64,000 nt of DNA from Hymenobacter monticola (GTDB taxonomy: Bacteria > Bacteroidota > Bacteroidia > Cytophagales > Hymenobacteraceae), in NCBI RefSeq assembly GCF_022811645.1, contig NZ_CP094534.1, forward strand, positions 4,216,001 through 4,280,000. Direction: 5' to 3'. Both the position numbers and the translations under genes were made by a program. Of the stretch, positions 42,777 to 53,110 are shown piece after piece. Each line of letters begins with the position of its first letter. The stretch's first letter is position 1. Under the pieces are notes generated by a model. The model saw only the letters and a list, made by a program, of their open reading frames with translations, did not search any database and was not told where the DNA came from.

Positions 42777-43628
42777 ATGCTCCGTTTAGCCATTCAGAAG
42801 TCCGGTCGCCTGAGCGAGGATTCCCTCACGCTCATCCGCGAATGCGGCATCAGCTTCATCAGCAGCTCTTACAAGCTCAAAACCGAAGCCACCAATTTCC
42901 CGCTCGAAATCCTGTTTTTGCGCGATGATGACATTCCCGGCTACGTGCAGGACGGCGTGGCCGACCTCGGCATCGTGGGTCAGAACGTGCTGGTCGAGGC
43001 CGGTTACCCCGACCTTGAAGTTGAAGCCCTCGGCTTCAGCAAGTGCCGCCTGAGCCTAGCCGTGCCACGGGCCGTGGGCTACGATTCCGTCGAGTCGCTG
43101 CAGGGCAAGAACATTGCAACGTCGTACCCCACCATTCTCGGCCGTTACCTGGCCGGGCACGGGGTGCAGGCCAACCTGCACACCATTAGCGGCTCGGTCG
43201 AAATTGCGCCGAGCATCGGCCTGGCCGAGGCCATCTGCGACATCGTGAGCAGCGGCTCCACGCTGCTGGGCAACGGCCTGCGCGAAGTCGAAACCGTGTT
43301 TCGTTCCGAGGCCGTGCTCATCGCCCAGCCCAACCTCAGCCCCGAGCAAACCGAGCTGCTGGAGCAGCTGCGCTTCCGCATGCAGGCCGTGCGCCGCGCT
43401 AAGCGCAGCAAATACATCCTGCTGAATGCCCCCATCACGGCCCTCGACGAGGTGCGGCGCCTGCTGCCGGGCATCAAATCGCCCACCGTTACGCCACTGG
43501 CCGAGGCCGGCTGGGTGTCGGTGCAGTCGGTGGTGCAGGAAGACGAGTTCTGGCACATCACCAGCCAGCTTAAGGCTGTGGGAGCCGAAGGCATCCTGGT
43601 GCTGCCGATTGAAAAAATGATAGCCTAG
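42777..43628 (+). CDS. hisG: ATP phosphoribosyltransferase (long form)
   Basis: 283 aa, the HisG long form with a C-terminal ACT-like regulatory domain (about 210-283, LNAPITALDEVRRLLPGIKSPTVTPLAEAGWVSVQSVV) that binds histidine for feedback inhibition. Catalytic part: RLAIQKSGRLSEDSL, DLGIVGQNVL, CRLSLAVP, ATSYPTILGRYL and the PRPP-binding ISGSVEIAPSIGLAEAICDIVSSGSTL. First enzyme of histidine biosynthesis (ATP + PRPP). First structural gene after the leader and attenuator; hisDC follows 7 nt later. Confidence 0.96.
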   Translation: MLRLAIQKSGRLSEDSLTLIRECGISFISSSYKLKTEATNFPLEILFLRDDDIPGYVQDGVADLGIVGQNVLVEAGYPDLEVEALGFSKCRLSLAVPRAVGYDSVESLQGKNIATSYPTILGRYLAGHGVQANLHTISGSVEIAPSIGLAEAICDIVSSGSTLLGNGLREVETVFRSEAVLIAQPNLSPEQTELLEQLRFRMQAVRRAKRSKYILLNAPITALDEVRRLLPGIKSPTVTPLAEAGWVSVQSVVQEDEFWHITSQLKAVGAEGILVLPIEKMIA

Positions 43629-43635
43629 CCCGGTC

Positions 43636-46032
43636 ATGCAAGTCTATTCCTATCCCGACCTTAGCACCTGGCCTGCGCTGCTGGAGCGCCCGGCCGCGGC
43701 CGAAGTTCCGCAAGTGGCCGCCCGCGTGCGCGACATCTTTGCCCGGGTCCGCGCCGGGGGCGACGAGGCACTGCTCGCGCTCGCCGCGGAGCTCGACAAA
43801 GCCAGTTTGGCTAGCCTGCGCGTATCAGAAGCGGAGTTTGCTGCTGCTGCCAGCCAGGTTCCGGCCGGGTTGCAAGCGGCCATTCGACAAGCCAAGGCCA
43901 ACATTGAGACTTTTCACGCTGCCCAGCGCGAGCCCGAACTGCGCATCGAAACCATGCCGGGTGTGGCTTGCTCCCGGCGCGCCGTGCCGGTGCAGCGCGT
44001 GGGCCTGTATGTTCCCGGTGGCTCCGCGCCGCTGTTCAGCACCCTGCTCATGCTGGGCGTGCCGGCCCGTCTGGCCGGCTGCCCCGAAATTGTGGTGTGC
44101 ACCCCCCCGCAGGCCGACGGCACGGTGAGCCCGGTGATTCTGTTCGTGGCCCAGTTGCTCGGCATCGACCACGTGGTGAAAGCCGGCGGCGCACAGGCCG
44201 TCGCGGCTTTGGCGCTGGGCACGGCCAGTGTGCCGGCCGTGGATAAGATTTTTGGGCCCGGCAACCGCTACGTGACGGCGGCCAAGCAGCTGGCTGCGGC
44301 CGAATATGGCGTCGCCATCGACATGCCCGCCGGCCCGTCGGAAGTTCTCGTTATTGCCGATGACAGTGCCAACCCGGTTTTCGTAGCGGCCGATTTGCTT
44401 TCGCAAGCCGAGCACGGGCCCGATTCGCAGGTCATCCTGCTAAGCACCTCGGAGCAAGTCATTGCCCAAGTGCAAACCGAGCTCGACCGCCAGCTGGCGG
44501 AACTGCCACGGCGCGATGTGGCGGCACAGGCGCTGGCCAACAGCCGCGCCATTCTGCTGCCCAATGCCCAGGCCATGCTGGCCTTCTCTAACCAGTACGC
44601 CCCGGAACACCTCATTCTGACCACCGACGAAGCCGACACCCTGGCCAGCGGGGTAACCAACGCAGGTTCTGTTTTCCTGGGCCACCTCACGCCCGAAGCT
44701 GTGGGCGACTACGCCTCGGGCACCAACCACACCCTGCCCACCGGCGGCTACGCCCGTCAGTACAGCGGCGTGTCGCTCGATTCCTTTTTAAAGAAAATTA
44801 CCTTTCAGCGGCTTACTGCGGAGGGATTGCAGCGGCTGGCCCCGGTGGTGGAAACCATGGCCGAGGCCGAGGGCCTGGCCGCGCACGCCCGGGCCGTGAG
44901 CTTGCGAATGGGCGCCTTGGCCGAAGCACCGGCCTCGAAGGCCGCGTCTCCGGCCAAGGCTTACGCCGGCCTCATCCGGCCCAGTGTGGAGCGCATGCAG
45001 CCGTACTCCTCGGCCCGCGACGAGTTCGAAGGCATGGCCCCGGTGATGCTCGACGCCAACGAAAACAGCCTGGGCTCCGTGGGCCCCGGCGATTTCAGCC
45101 GCTACCCCGACCCGCACCAGCGCGCCATCAAGGCCGATTTGGCGAAGTTGAAAGGCGTATCGGCGGATAATATCTTCCTGGGCAACGGCTCCGACGAGGC
45201 CATCGACCTGCTCGTGCGCCTTACCTGCACGCCGGGGCAGGACCGCATTGTGGTGTGCCCGCCCACCTACGGCATGTACGAGGTAGCCGCCAACCTGAAC
45301 GACGTGCGCGTGGAGCGCCTGCCGCTTACCCCTGATTTTCAATTGCCCGCCGATGCGGCCGAGCGGCTGGCCCAGTCCACCGCCAAGCTGGTGTTCCTGT
45401 GCTCGCCCAACAATCCCACCGGGAACCTGCTGGCACCGGCGGCCATCGAAACCATTCTACGTTCCTTTAAAGGGCTGGTGGTCGTTGATGAAGCGTATGC
45501 GGATTTTGCCGAGGCGCCCAGCTGGACCACGCGGCTGGCTGAGTTCCCTCGTTTGGTAGTGCTGCAGACTTTTTCGAAGGCCTGGGGCTTGGCCGGTCTC
45601 CGCTTAGGGGTTGCTTACGCGGCGCCGGCGCTCATTGCCTACCTCAACAAAATCAAGCCGCCCTATAACATCTCGGCGGCCACGCAGCAACTCGCCCTGG
45701 CGGCCCTGGCGGATGCCTCGCAATTGCCCGAAATGCAGGCGGAATTGTTGCGCGGCCGGGCCATGCTTGCCCAGCAACTACCCACGCTGCCCATCGTGGA
45801 GCACGTTTTTCCTTCAGATGCCAACTTTTTGCTGGTGCGCTTCAACGTGGATGCGACCCACGTCTACGACCAATTGCGCGCCCGCGGCATTGTGGTGCGC
45901 AACCGAACCAGCCAGCCCGGCTGCGCCGGCTGCCTGCGCCTCACCGTGGGAACAGCCGCCGAAAATGCCCGCTTGCTACAAGCATTAACGGGAATAGGAG
46001 CGGAGCAAACCATCGAAAAGGCTGCTAATTGA
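43636..46032 (+). CDS. hisDC: Fused histidinol dehydrogenase / histidinol-phosphate aminotransferase (HisD-HisC)
   Basis: One uninterrupted 798-codon frame. Residues 1 to ~432 are His[32 protein letters not shown], catalytic pair Glu324-His325 in YAPEHLIL and [20 protein letters not shown] short Ala/Pro/Lys linker (about 433-443) leads to HisC, about 444-798: [45 protein letters not shown] and PLP lysine Lys648 in [14 protein letters not shown]. These are the last two-electron-pair oxidation steps (HisD) and the seventh step (HisC) of the pathway. The two are usually separate genes; no stop or start lies at the joint. Confidence 0.95.
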   Translation: MQVYSYPDLSTWPALLERPAAAEVPQVAARVRDIFARVRAGGDEALLALAAELDKASLASLRVSEAEFAAAASQVPAGLQAAIRQAKANIETFHAAQREPELRIETMPGVACSRRAVPVQRVGLYVPGGSAPLFSTLLMLGVPARLAGCPEIVVCTPPQADGTVSPVILFVAQLLGIDHVVKAGGAQAVAALALGTASVPAVDKIFGPGNRYVTAAKQLAAAEYGVAIDMPAGPSEVLVIADDSANPVFVAADLLSQAEHGPDSQVILLSTSEQVIAQVQTELDRQLAELPRRDVAAQALANSRAILLPNAQAMLAFSNQYAPEHLILTTDEADTLASGVTNAGSVFLGHLTPEAVGDYASGTNHTLPTGGYARQYSGVSLDSFLKKITFQRLTAEGLQRLAPVVETMAEAEGLAAHARAVSLRMGALAEAPASKAASPAKAYAGLIRPSVERMQPYSSARDEFEGMAPVMLDANENSLGSVGPGDFSRYPDPHQRAIKADLAKLKGVSADNIFLGNGSDEAIDLLVRLTCTPGQDRIVVCPPTYGMYEVAANLNDVRVERLPLTPDFQLPADAAERLAQSTAKLVFLCSPNNPTGNLLAPAAIETILRSFKGLVVVDEAYADFAEAPSWTTRLAEFPRLVVLQTFSKAWGLAGLRLGVAYAAPALIAYLNKIKPPYNISAATQQLALAALADASQLPEMQAELLRGRAMLAQQLPTLPIVEHVFPSDANFLLVRFNVDATHVYDQLRARGIVVRNRTSQPGCAGCLRLTVGTAAENARLLQALTGIGAEQTIEKAAN

Positions 46033-46073
46033 GCCGACTGCATCATTCCAACTCACCGAAAATACCGACTGAT

Positions 46074-47174
46074 TTGAAAAAAGCCCTGTTCATCGACCGC
46101 GACGGCACCATTCTGGTAGAGCCGCAGCCCAGCCAGCAGGTCGACAGCCTCGAGAAATTTGCGTTTTTGCCCGGCTGCATTAGCGCCCTGTCCCGCATTG
46201 CGCGCGAAATGCCCGAATACGAGCTGGTGCTTGTGACCAACCAGGACGGCCTGGGCACGGCCAGCTTTCCCGAAGAAACCTTTTGGCCGGCCCACCGGCT
46301 GATGCAGGAAATTCTGGCCGGCGAGGGCATTCGTTTTGCTGCCGAGCACATCGACCGCAGCTTCCCGCACGAGAACCTGCCTACGCGTAAGCCTGGCCTC
46401 GGCCTGCTGGGCCACTACCTCGACCCCGCCAACGGTTATGACCTGGCAAACTCCTACGTAATAGGCGACCGCCTGACGGACGTAGAGTTGGCCAATAACC
46501 TCGGTGCTCAGGCAATTCTCATCGGGGAGGAGCCCGACCCACGTTCCGTTCTAACCACTACGAGTTGGGATGCTATCTACCATTCCCTTCGCTACCCTGC
46601 GCGCATTGCCGTTGTCGAGCGCAATACCAACGAAACCCAGATTGCCATTCGCCTGAATTTAGACGGCACGGGCAAAACGGAAATAAAAACCGGACTTGGT
46701 TTTTTTGACCACATGCTGGAACAGCTCGGGCGCCATAGTGGTGTTGACTTGTCCATAAGTGTAAAAGGTGATTTGCACATTGATGAGCATCACACCGTGG
46801 AAGATACTGCCTTGGCGCTGGGCAGCGCATTTGCCGAAGCACTGGGCGACAAGCGTGGTCTGGCGCGTTACGGGTTCTTGTTGCCAATGGACGAAGCTCT
46901 CGCGCAGGCCGCCATCGACTTTTCGGGCCGTCCCTGGCTGGTATGGGATGCCGAGTTTCGGCGCGAGCGGGTAGGGGACTTGCCAACGGAGCTCTTTTTT
47001 CATTTCTTCAAGTCGTTCACCGACAATGCCCGCGCCACCCTTAATATCTCCTGCCAAGGCGATAATGAGCACCATAAAATCGAGGCCATCTTCAAAGCGG
47101 TAGCAAAAGCCATCAAAATGGCTCTGCAACGCGATGAGTCGGGCAAAATCCCCAGCACTAAGGGTGTTCTCTAA
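46074..47174 (+). CDS. hisB: Bifunctional histidinol-phosphatase / imidazoleglycerol-phosphate dehydratase
   Basis: 366 aa from TTG 46074 ([22 protein letters not shown]), the expected HisB start; a TTG at 46029 overlapping the hisDC stop would add 15 residues. Residues 1 to ~165 are a HAD phosphatase (FIDRDGT nucleophile Asp, [15 protein letters not shown]). Residues ~180-366 are the dehydratase with its HHTVED and [13 protein letters not shown] manganese-binding motifs. Performs steps six and eight of the pathway. The short gap with hisDC suggests translational coupling. Confidence 0.95.
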   Translation: MKKALFIDRDGTILVEPQPSQQVDSLEKFAFLPGCISALSRIAREMPEYELVLVTNQDGLGTASFPEETFWPAHRLMQEILAGEGIRFAAEHIDRSFPHENLPTRKPGLGLLGHYLDPANGYDLANSYVIGDRLTDVELANNLGAQAILIGEEPDPRSVLTTTSWDAIYHSLRYPARIAVVERNTNETQIAIRLNLDGTGKTEIKTGLGFFDHMLEQLGRHSGVDLSISVKGDLHIDEHHTVEDTALALGSAFAEALGDKRGLARYGFLLPMDEALAQAAIDFSGRPWLVWDAEFRRERVGDLPTELFFHFFKSFTDNARATLNISCQGDNEHHKIEAIFKAVAKAIKMALQRDESGKIPSTKGVL

Positions 47175-47243
47175 AATATCATTGCACAAATGTTGCAATA
47201 GATTGAGCGGTGAATTGATTGCGTAAATGTGTAATGCTGAAGG

Positions 47244-47831
47244 ATGGAAATCGCAGTCGTAGATTATAAAGGGGGTAATGTTCAGTCGGTGCTCTTTGCG
47301 CTCGAACGACTGGGGGCCAGTGCTACGCTGACGGCAGACCCAGAAGTGCTGCGCAAGGCCGATAAAGTGTTGTTTCCGGGAGAAGGAGAGGCCGCGTCAG
47401 CCATGGCCGCCTTGCGCGCAGCCGGCCTCGACAAAGTGTTGCCTACTCTCACGCAGCCTTTCCTGGGTATCTGCCTGGGCATGCAACTGCTCGGTGAGCA
47501 CAGCGAAGAAAACGATACCACGATGCTGGGACTGCTGCCGTTTCGGGTGCAGCGTTTCGTAGCTGACCCGACACACAAAGTCCCGCACATGGGCTGGAAC
47601 AATTTGCAGGCATTGCAAGGACCTTTGTTTGCGGGCCTAACCGAAGCAGACCACGTCTACTTTGTGCACAGCTTTTATGCGCCGGTAGGGCCCTACACCA
47701 CGGCGCAGGCAGTCCACCCGGCTCCGTTTAGTGCGGCGGTGCAGTTGGGTAATTTTTACGGTGTGCAGTTCCACACCGAGAAAAGTGGCCCCACCGGCAC
47801 GCGCATATTGGCCAATTTTCTGAATCTATAA
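47244..47831 (+). CDS. hisH: Imidazole glycerol phosphate synthase, glutaminase subunit
   Basis: 195 aa class I amidotransferase. Nucleophile Cys77 in GICLGMQLLGE, and the His-Glu pair in FYGVQFHTEKSG. N-terminus MEIAVVDYKGGNVQSVLFAL is typical. It supplies ammonia through the HisF barrel. A 69-nt gap precedes it, with a small ATTGCA/TGCAAT palindrome, and hisA follows 23 nt later. Confidence 0.96.
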   Translation: MEIAVVDYKGGNVQSVLFALERLGASATLTADPEVLRKADKVLFPGEGEAASAMAALRAAGLDKVLPTLTQPFLGICLGMQLLGEHSEENDTTMLGLLPFRVQRFVADPTHKVPHMGWNNLQALQGPLFAGLTEADHVYFVHSFYAPVGPYTTAQAVHPAPFSAAVQLGNFYGVQFHTEKSGPTGTRILANFLNL

Positions 47832-47854
47832 ATTTTCTTCCAAAGCCTCCTCCG

Positions 47855-48571
47855 TTGGATATCATTCCTGCCATCGACCTCCTCAACGGCCAATGCGTGC
47901 GCCTCAGTGCGGGTGATTTTGCGCGCCAAACCACTTACGACGCCGACCCCGTGGCCGTGGCCCAGCGTTTCGCCGATGCGGGCCTGCGCCGCCTGCACCT
48001 CGTCGATTTGGACGGAGCGCGGGCCGGGCGCCCGGTGAACTTAGCGGTTTTGGAAGCCATTGCCCGCCATACGTCGCTGGACATCGACGCCGGTGGCGGC
48101 ATCCAAACCGATGAAGCCTTGAAGCAGGTGCTGAGCGCCGGCGCTCAGCACGCCACAGCGGGCAGCCTGGCCGTGCGCGAGCCCGCCACGGTGCAGCGCT
48201 GGCTTGCCCACTACGGGGCCGAAACCATCTTCTTGGGCGCTGATTTTAAGGGCGACCACATCATGGTGAACGCCTGGGTCGACCGCAGCGAATTCACGCT
48301 GCGGGGCTTTATTACCGATTTTCTGGCCGCCGGTGGCACCACATTTATTTGCACCGATGTGAGCAAGGACGGGTTGTTGCAAGGGCCTTCCCTAAATGCG
48401 TACCAGGGTTTGATTGCCGAATTTCCGGCGGCTCGGTTTATTGCCAGTGGCGGCGTCACCACCGTCGCCGATTTGGAGCGGTTGGCCGAGGCCGGCCTCC
48501 ACGGGGCCATCATTGGCAAAGCCCTCTACGAAGGCACCATCGCACTGCCGGACTTGCGCCGTTTTCTCTAA
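47855..48571 (+). CDS. hisA: ProFAR isomerase
   Basis: 238 aa from TTG 47855 ([22 protein letters not shown]). Half-barrel symmetry with catalytic Asp8 (AIDLLNG) and Asp near residue 130, phosphate sites [15 protein letters not shown] and [15 protein letters not shown]. Isomerises ProFAR to PRFAR. TTG is used because no ATG or GTG lies near and the family begins exactly there. Lies between hisH and hisF. Confidence 0.95.
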   Translation: MDIIPAIDLLNGQCVRLSAGDFARQTTYDADPVAVAQRFADAGLRRLHLVDLDGARAGRPVNLAVLEAIARHTSLDIDAGGGIQTDEALKQVLSAGAQHATAGSLAVREPATVQRWLAHYGAETIFLGADFKGDHIMVNAWVDRSEFTLRGFITDFLAAGGTTFICTDVSKDGLLQGPSLNAYQGLIAEFPAARFIASGGVTTVADLERLAEAGLHGAIIGKALYEGTIALPDLRRFL

Positions 48572-48615
48572 ATTTCACCAACCGGCCCGCCCGGGTTGGG
48601 TTTGTATTTGCCGCT

Positions 48616-49371
48616 GTGATTAAAAAGCGTTTGATTCCCTGCCTCGACGTGCGCGATGGCCGCACCGTGAAAGGCATTCAATTTGAAGGCCTGCGCGATG
48701 CGGGCGACCCCGTTGCCCTGGCGGCCCGCTATGCCCGGGAAGGAGCCGATGAGCTGGTTTTTCTCGACATTACGGCCACTAACCAGCGCCGCCAGCCGCT
48801 CACCGACCTGGTGCGCGAAGTGGCGCGGGTGCTGGACATTCCGTTCACGGTGGGCGGCGGCATTGGTAGCATTGCCGACGTGGAGGCCCTGCTGTTAAGC
48901 GGGGCCGATAAAGTGTCCATCAATTCGGCCGCGCTGGCCCGGCCGGCTTTTATTCACGAGCTGGCCCAACGCTTTGGTTCGCAATGCATCGTGGTTGCCG
49001 TGGATGCTCGCTTGGTGGATGCCGAGTGGCAGGTGATGACGCGAGCCGGCACGCAGTCCACCGGCCGCCAGGCCGTGGACTGGTGCCGCGAAGCCGCTGA
49101 TTTGGGCGCTGGGGAGCTGTTGCTGACTTCCATGAGCCACGACGGTACCAAAGCCGGCTTTGCGTTAGGATTGACCCGCGCCGTGAGCGACGCGGTACCT
49201 GTGCCGGTTATTGCTTCTGGCGGGGCCGGGAAGCCTGCTGATTTCACGGAAGTGTTCCAGGCAGGCTGTGCAGATGCGGCCTTGGCCGCCAGTATTTTTC
49301 ACTTCAACGAGACGGCATTGCCGGCGCTCAAGCAGTATTTGCACGCATCCGGCATTCCCGTGCGGTTGTAG
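48616..49371 (+). CDS. hisF: Imidazole glycerol phosphate synthase, cyclase subunit
   Basis: 251 aa from GTG 48616 ([32 protein letters not shown]). Catalytic Asp11 in CLDVRDG and the second Asp in [14 protein letters not shown]; phosphate sites [15 protein letters not shown] and [16 protein letters not shown]. It forms the heterodimer with HisH and releases AICAR. An in-frame extension to 48349 lies inside hisA and is not used. Confidence 0.96.
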   Translation: MIKKRLIPCLDVRDGRTVKGIQFEGLRDAGDPVALAARYAREGADELVFLDITATNQRRQPLTDLVREVARVLDIPFTVGGGIGSIADVEALLLSGADKVSINSAALARPAFIHELAQRFGSQCIVVAVDARLVDAEWQVMTRAGTQSTGRQAVDWCREAADLGAGELLLTSMSHDGTKAGFALGLTRAVSDAVPVPVIASGGAGKPADFTEVFQAGCADAALAASIFHFNETALPALKQYLHASGIPVRL

Positions 49372-49412
49372 CGCCTTGGACGCACTCCCCACGAGCTTTA
49401 TACCTATTACCA

Positions 49413-50081
49413 ATGGCAAGTCTTTCAAGCAAATCAGGCGAACTGCAATTTGATGCTGCGACGGGGTTGGCCCCCGCCATCATTCAGGACGCCGACACCG
49501 GTCAGGTCCTCATGCTGGGCTACGTAAACCAGGAGGCCTGGGCCAAAACCCGGCAGGAGGGAAGGGTCACGTTTTTTTCCCGGTCTAAAAACCGGCTTTG
49601 GACCAAAGGCGAAACCAGTGGCAACTTTTTGCAGGTGGTGAGCCATCACGTGGACTGTGATGCGGATACCGTGCTGATTCGGGTGCTGCCGGCGGGGCCA
49701 ACCTGCCACCGGGGCACAACGAGTTGCTTTGTGCAGCCCCAAGAGGCAGCTGTGCCCGCTGCACCCATCGGCTTTCTGGCCAGTCTTGAGCGGCTTATTT
49801 CCGAACGCAAGCAATTTCCCGAACGAGCACCCGCTTCCTATACGGTTTCGCTTTTTAAGAAGGGCATTCCCAAAATAGCGCAAAAAGTTGGCGAGGAAGC
49901 GGTTGAAACCGTTATTGATGCCGTGGCAGGGCATCGCGACACGCTCACCGGGGAAGTCGCCGATTTACTCTATCACCTCCTGGTTTTGCTGGCAGCTTCG
50001 GAAGTTACGCTCGCTGAAGTCATCGCGGTGCTGCAAGAACGTCACCGTTTACCTAATACCCGCCATCTGACCGAGGAATAA
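49413..50081 (+). CDS. hisIE: Bifunctional phosphoribosyl-AMP cyclohydrolase / phosphoribosyl-ATP pyrophosphatase
   Basis: 222 aa. HisI part (1 to ~115): VLMLGYVNQEAWAKTRQEGRVTFFSRSKNRLWTKGETSGN with HVDCDADTVL zinc/magnesium site and the CHRGTTSCF cysteines. HisE part (~120-222): LISERKQ, KVGEEAVETVIDAVAG and EVADLLYHLLVLLA, an all-alpha pyrophosphatase. Steps two and three of the pathway. Last gene of the operon, followed by a terminator. Confidence 0.96.
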   Translation: MASLSSKSGELQFDAATGLAPAIIQDADTGQVLMLGYVNQEAWAKTRQEGRVTFFSRSKNRLWTKGETSGNFLQVVSHHVDCDADTVLIRVLPAGPTCHRGTTSCFVQPQEAAVPAAPIGFLASLERLISERKQFPERAPASYTVSLFKKGIPKIAQKVGEEAVETVIDAVAGHRDTLTGEVADLLYHLLVLLAASEVTLAEVIAVLQERHRLPNTRHLTEE

Positions 50082-50084
50082 TGA

Positions 50085-50115
50085 GACGCGGCTGAAAACC
50101 CAGCCGCGTCCTTTC
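50085..50115 (+). terminator. Terminator of the his operon
   Basis: GACGCGGCTG pairs perfectly with CAGCCGCGTC around AAAACC; the following CTTTC is a weak T run. Confidence 0.75.
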
Positions 50116-50120
50116 ACCTC

Positions 50121-51113
50121 CTATAAGTCTTTGGCCCTTAATTGCCTCCTTATCTTTTCCAGGAGGGCTTGGGCAATCAGAAGGTCGTCTTCCACCAAAA
50201 TGGAAAGGGTGGAATTCAACCCAGGCCCGCTGATTTGCAGTTGATAAACCAACCCTTGTTCCGCCTGAGCAACGTTAAGGTGTGCAGTTGGTTCCGGGTG
50301 TCGGGCTGCCGGTGGGGCTTCGTGCGGGGCATTATTGGGGGCCGCACCTGTTGGGTGAGTAGAAACTGCGCCGGTATCTGGTTTTGCGTTGCGCTCAGGT
50401 TCTTCGTTTTTGAATAGCCCAAATAGGCTTGCTACCGCATCGTTTGTTGGTTTGCGAACATCTGGTGCCACCGGTGTGTTGTCAGGCATGTTGTCGTAAA
50501 ACAAGGGATTGCGGGGCGCCTCATCGTCGTCGTCTGCATTGTTGAGGGAATCTTCGCCGCCGTTTGGTGCTGCCGGTTTGAAAGAGCTTTGGACAAGCGG
50601 GGTGGCTGATAATTCGCGTCGGGGTTGCTGCGACGCACTTGCGTCAATGTCAGCCATGGTGTTGCGGTCGTCAAGCAGGTTCACCATTCGGCACCCTTCC
50701 ACAAAGGCCTTGGCTACGCCCTGCGCGTTTATTTCCTCGACGCCGAATTCTCGGATGAGCATCACGTCCAGCATCTGCACCGGCAGTTCCCGTAGCCGAA
50801 ATTTGCGGCATATTTGAGCGAAAAGGGGAGGTGTCAGGAAAGCTTCTCTGTGGAACAGCAATTCTTCCTTTTTGTCGTAAGCATGCTTTATGCGCTTGAA
50901 AAGCGTGGTCGTGCTTAACAATTCGCGCTTGCTGGTCAAGAGTCCAAACTTTACGGCTGAACCGATGATGGCTTTAAAGGAGCCGCTTACTTTTCGGTTG
51001 AGTTTTCTTGCGGCAGTTTCAATTTCGCATTTTCCACCCGTGTCGTCTACCACCTCGGCGAGTTCCCAGGCGCCAGCATACGAAGTTCGGGGGTAATCAA
51101 TCAATTTAGGCAT
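50121..51113 (-). CDS. Unrecognised protein beside an AT-rich region
   Basis: 330 aa starting MPKLIDYPRTSYAGAWELAEVVDDTGGKCEIETAARKL. Residues 1 to ~80 look like a winged-helix-type region (WELAEVVD, CEIETAARKLNRKVSGSFKAIIGSAVKFGLL), residues 80-165 are helical (AFLTPPLFAQICRKFRLRELPVQMLDVMLIREFGVEE). A long Asn/Asp/Pro/Glu-rich disordered stretch (about 175-290) is followed by a small C-terminal domain (GLVYQLQISGPGLNSTLSILVEDDLLIAQALLEKIRRQL). I do not recognise the family. Codon usage is less GC-rich than its neighbours and a long AT-rich gap lies upstream, hints of acquisition. The longer frame to 51227 is rejected. Confidence 0.75.
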   Translation of the reverse strand: MPKLIDYPRTSYAGAWELAEVVDDTGGKCEIETAARKLNRKVSGSFKAIIGSAVKFGLLTSKRELLSTTTLFKRIKHAYDKKEELLFHREAFLTPPLFAQICRKFRLRELPVQMLDVMLIREFGVEEINAQGVAKAFVEGCRMVNLLDDRNTMADIDASASQQPRRELSATPLVQSSFKPAAPNGGEDSLNNADDDDEAPRNPLFYDNMPDNTPVAPDVRKPTNDAVASLFGLFKNEEPERNAKPDTGAVSTHPTGAAPNNAPHEAPPAARHPEPTAHLNVAQAEQGLVYQLQISGPGLNSTLSILVEDDLLIAQALLEKIRRQLRAKDL

Positions 51114-51752
51114 AAGGAGTGAGTGTAGGGATTGACTATTGGTAAAAAAAAGTTTAAAATTTTCAAGTAATATGTACTTGTTTGTACTTATTATGTTAAC
51201 TGGGATTGATTTATACTTAAATGCCATATGTACGCATTAGTTCCAACTACAGAATACTAGTACATAATACGATTTTTAAACAATAACTATTTCTCAGTCA
51301 CTGAGACACTGAGTCGCAATTGATAAGCCGGCACACAAGAGAAACCTGTTAAGTAAATAAAAGTACAAAATTTGATTATAATTTTTTACTTTTTATTGCT
51401 ATTTTTTAAAATAATCTTTGCCCTGCCCTTTATACTTGCACATGAGGACGCAGGTTACTTGCGATGCTTGTACACCCAAAGTTTTTTAAACTTAAAAGGC
51501 ATGTGAATGTAAAGTAGAAAAAACTAGGCTATTTAGGTAAGCCAACTATAGCATGGCAATGGGTGGTAAAGCTGAGCAGATAGATAGGGAATGAGACATC
51601 ACAACAAAACCAACAGACCCGAATACTTGAATCTTAACTATTCCAGTTGCACTGCGGCTCACGCGGCAAAGCAGCTACAATATCGACCCACAAAAGATAT
51701 AAAAAGTTTGTCTTATAATTTATATTATGTTAAATTGAAAATGAATTAAACG
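51114..51752. other. AT-rich gene-free stretch
   Basis: About 640 nt, much richer in A and T than the rest of the window, with runs such as ATTTTTTAAAATAATC, and no ORF of plausible coding quality. It contains a CTCAGTCACTGAG-ACACTGAG repeat (near 51295) but no recognised promoter, RNA or mobile element. Confidence 0.6.
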
Positions 51753-51784
51753 AAAAAGAGCCCAGCCTATGGTGGCTGGGCTCT
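51753..51784 (-). terminator. Terminator of the TPR gene
   Basis: On the minus strand AGAGCCCAGCC pairs with GGCTGGGCTCT around ACCATA, followed by TTTTT. Confidence 0.9.
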
Positions 51785-51804
51785 CCTATGTTCACTCACA
51801 TCCC

Positions 51805-52965
51805 CTACTTCTTATTCAACTGCTCCAAGCGGGCGTTGAGGCGTTCCGAATCGGCAGTACGCCCCAAACGAAAGTAAACCTTCTGCAAAGAAGCAAGCGA
51901 ATTGCGGTCCTGCGGCTGAAGTTCAAGCGCTTTCTCGAAGTACGGAACCGAAGCTAGGAAATATTTCTTTCCTTCGGCTTCAACTTTTTTACCCGAGGCT
52001 TGATAGGTTTTCAAATCCATCTTGCTGGCCTTGGTATAAGCTTCAGCGGCTTTGTTATAATTGTATACCCCTAGATTATACTGGGCATCGAAGTTGTTCG
52101 GGTCCAACTCAACAGCTTTTTTGTAATCGGCCAAAGCCAGGTCTGACTTTTTCTGCTGGTCGTACATCGAGCCCCGCACCGCGTATAAGTTCGAATTAGA
52201 AGGGTCGGCAGCAATTGTCTTGCTGATTTTATCTATCGCATCACTACCCTTGCCAGTGGCCAGCGCCAAGTTCAAGTCCTCCAGCATGAAGTTCTTGTTG
52301 TTGGGATACGCCGCCAGTGCCTGTTGCAACACCTTTGCAGCTTCAGCATCATCTTTCTGCTGCTTTGCCATTTGGTAAAGGCGCGAGTACAGCGTCGTGG
52401 ATTTGTAATTCATGCCCAGCAACTGGTTGTAGCTGGCCTTGGCGCCTGCGTAATCCTGCTTGGCTTCAGAAGCATAAGCTGAGTACAACACGGCGGTAGT
52501 GTCCTGCGGCTTGATTTTGGAAGCTAGCTTGTAATTTTCGATGGCTTTATCGTAATCTTTGGCATTGTAGCTGTTCACGGCGTCATTGAAGGCGTAGCCG
52601 TAAAGGTTGTCCAGCTTGGGTACTGCCTGCTTGCCAAACTCACCGTCCTTGGTGTCCAATTCGATGGTTTTGGCAAACGACTCATAAGCCTTCTGCACAC
52701 CTTCACCGGGCTGCAACTGCTTGCCATAAATCGGGCTTTCCAACATCCCCAGGTAGATTTCTCCACGGGTGTACCAGGTTTTGGCTTTCCCACTGGTCTT
52801 CTCGTTCACGATGGCCTTGTCGATGTCCGTGCGCGCTTTGTCGAGCAGGCCGGAACGCTGATTCAGGATGGCATTGGTAACGGCGGAGGTCTGAGCGGAA
52901 ACGACTACGGGCGCTCCCGTTGCAAGTGCTACGCCTACGGCAGCCGTCAAAAGGGTCTTCTTCAT
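51805..52965 (-). CDS. Secreted tetratricopeptide-repeat protein
   Basis: 386 aa. Signal peptide (MKKTLLTAAVGVALATGAPVVVSAQ). About eight TPR-like helix pairs, e.g. KTWYTRGEIYLGML, YNAKDYDKAIENYKLASKIKPQ, QQKKSDLALADYKKAVELDPNNFDAQYNLGVY and YFEKALELQPQDRNSLASLQKVYFRLGR. Probably a periplasmic or outer-membrane scaffold. Upstream in-frame ATG at 53025 would precede the signal peptide with a hydrophilic stretch and is not used. Has its own terminator. Confidence 0.9.
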   Translation of the reverse strand: MKKTLLTAAVGVALATGAPVVVSAQTSAVTNAILNQRSGLLDKARTDIDKAIVNEKTSGKAKTWYTRGEIYLGMLESPIYGKQLQPGEGVQKAYESFAKTIELDTKDGEFGKQAVPKLDNLYGYAFNDAVNSYNAKDYDKAIENYKLASKIKPQDTTAVLYSAYASEAKQDYAGAKASYNQLLGMNYKSTTLYSRLYQMAKQQKDDAEAAKVLQQALAAYPNNKNFMLEDLNLALATGKGSDAIDKISKTIAADPSNSNLYAVRGSMYDQQKKSDLALADYKKAVELDPNNFDAQYNLGVYNYNKAAEAYTKASKMDLKTYQASGKKVEAEGKKYFLASVPYFEKALELQPQDRNSLASLQKVYFRLGRTADSERLNARLEQLNKK

Positions 52966-53110
52966 AAGATTGGGAATGGGCCCGGCGGGTATTTTCTTAG
53001 GCTTTTCAGCCCTTGGAGGCAACAAACCGGGCGGGAAGTGTGAACATTAAGGGTGAGTGATGGGCTTCCTCATTCGCGCCTCAAACGCCGAGGTCACGCA
53101 TTGAGTTCGC

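Noticed and set aside
51114..51752. AT-rich stretch as a replication origin
   Set aside because: No clustered DnaA-box-like sites and no dnaA/dnaN neighbours; gyrA proximity alone is not enough.
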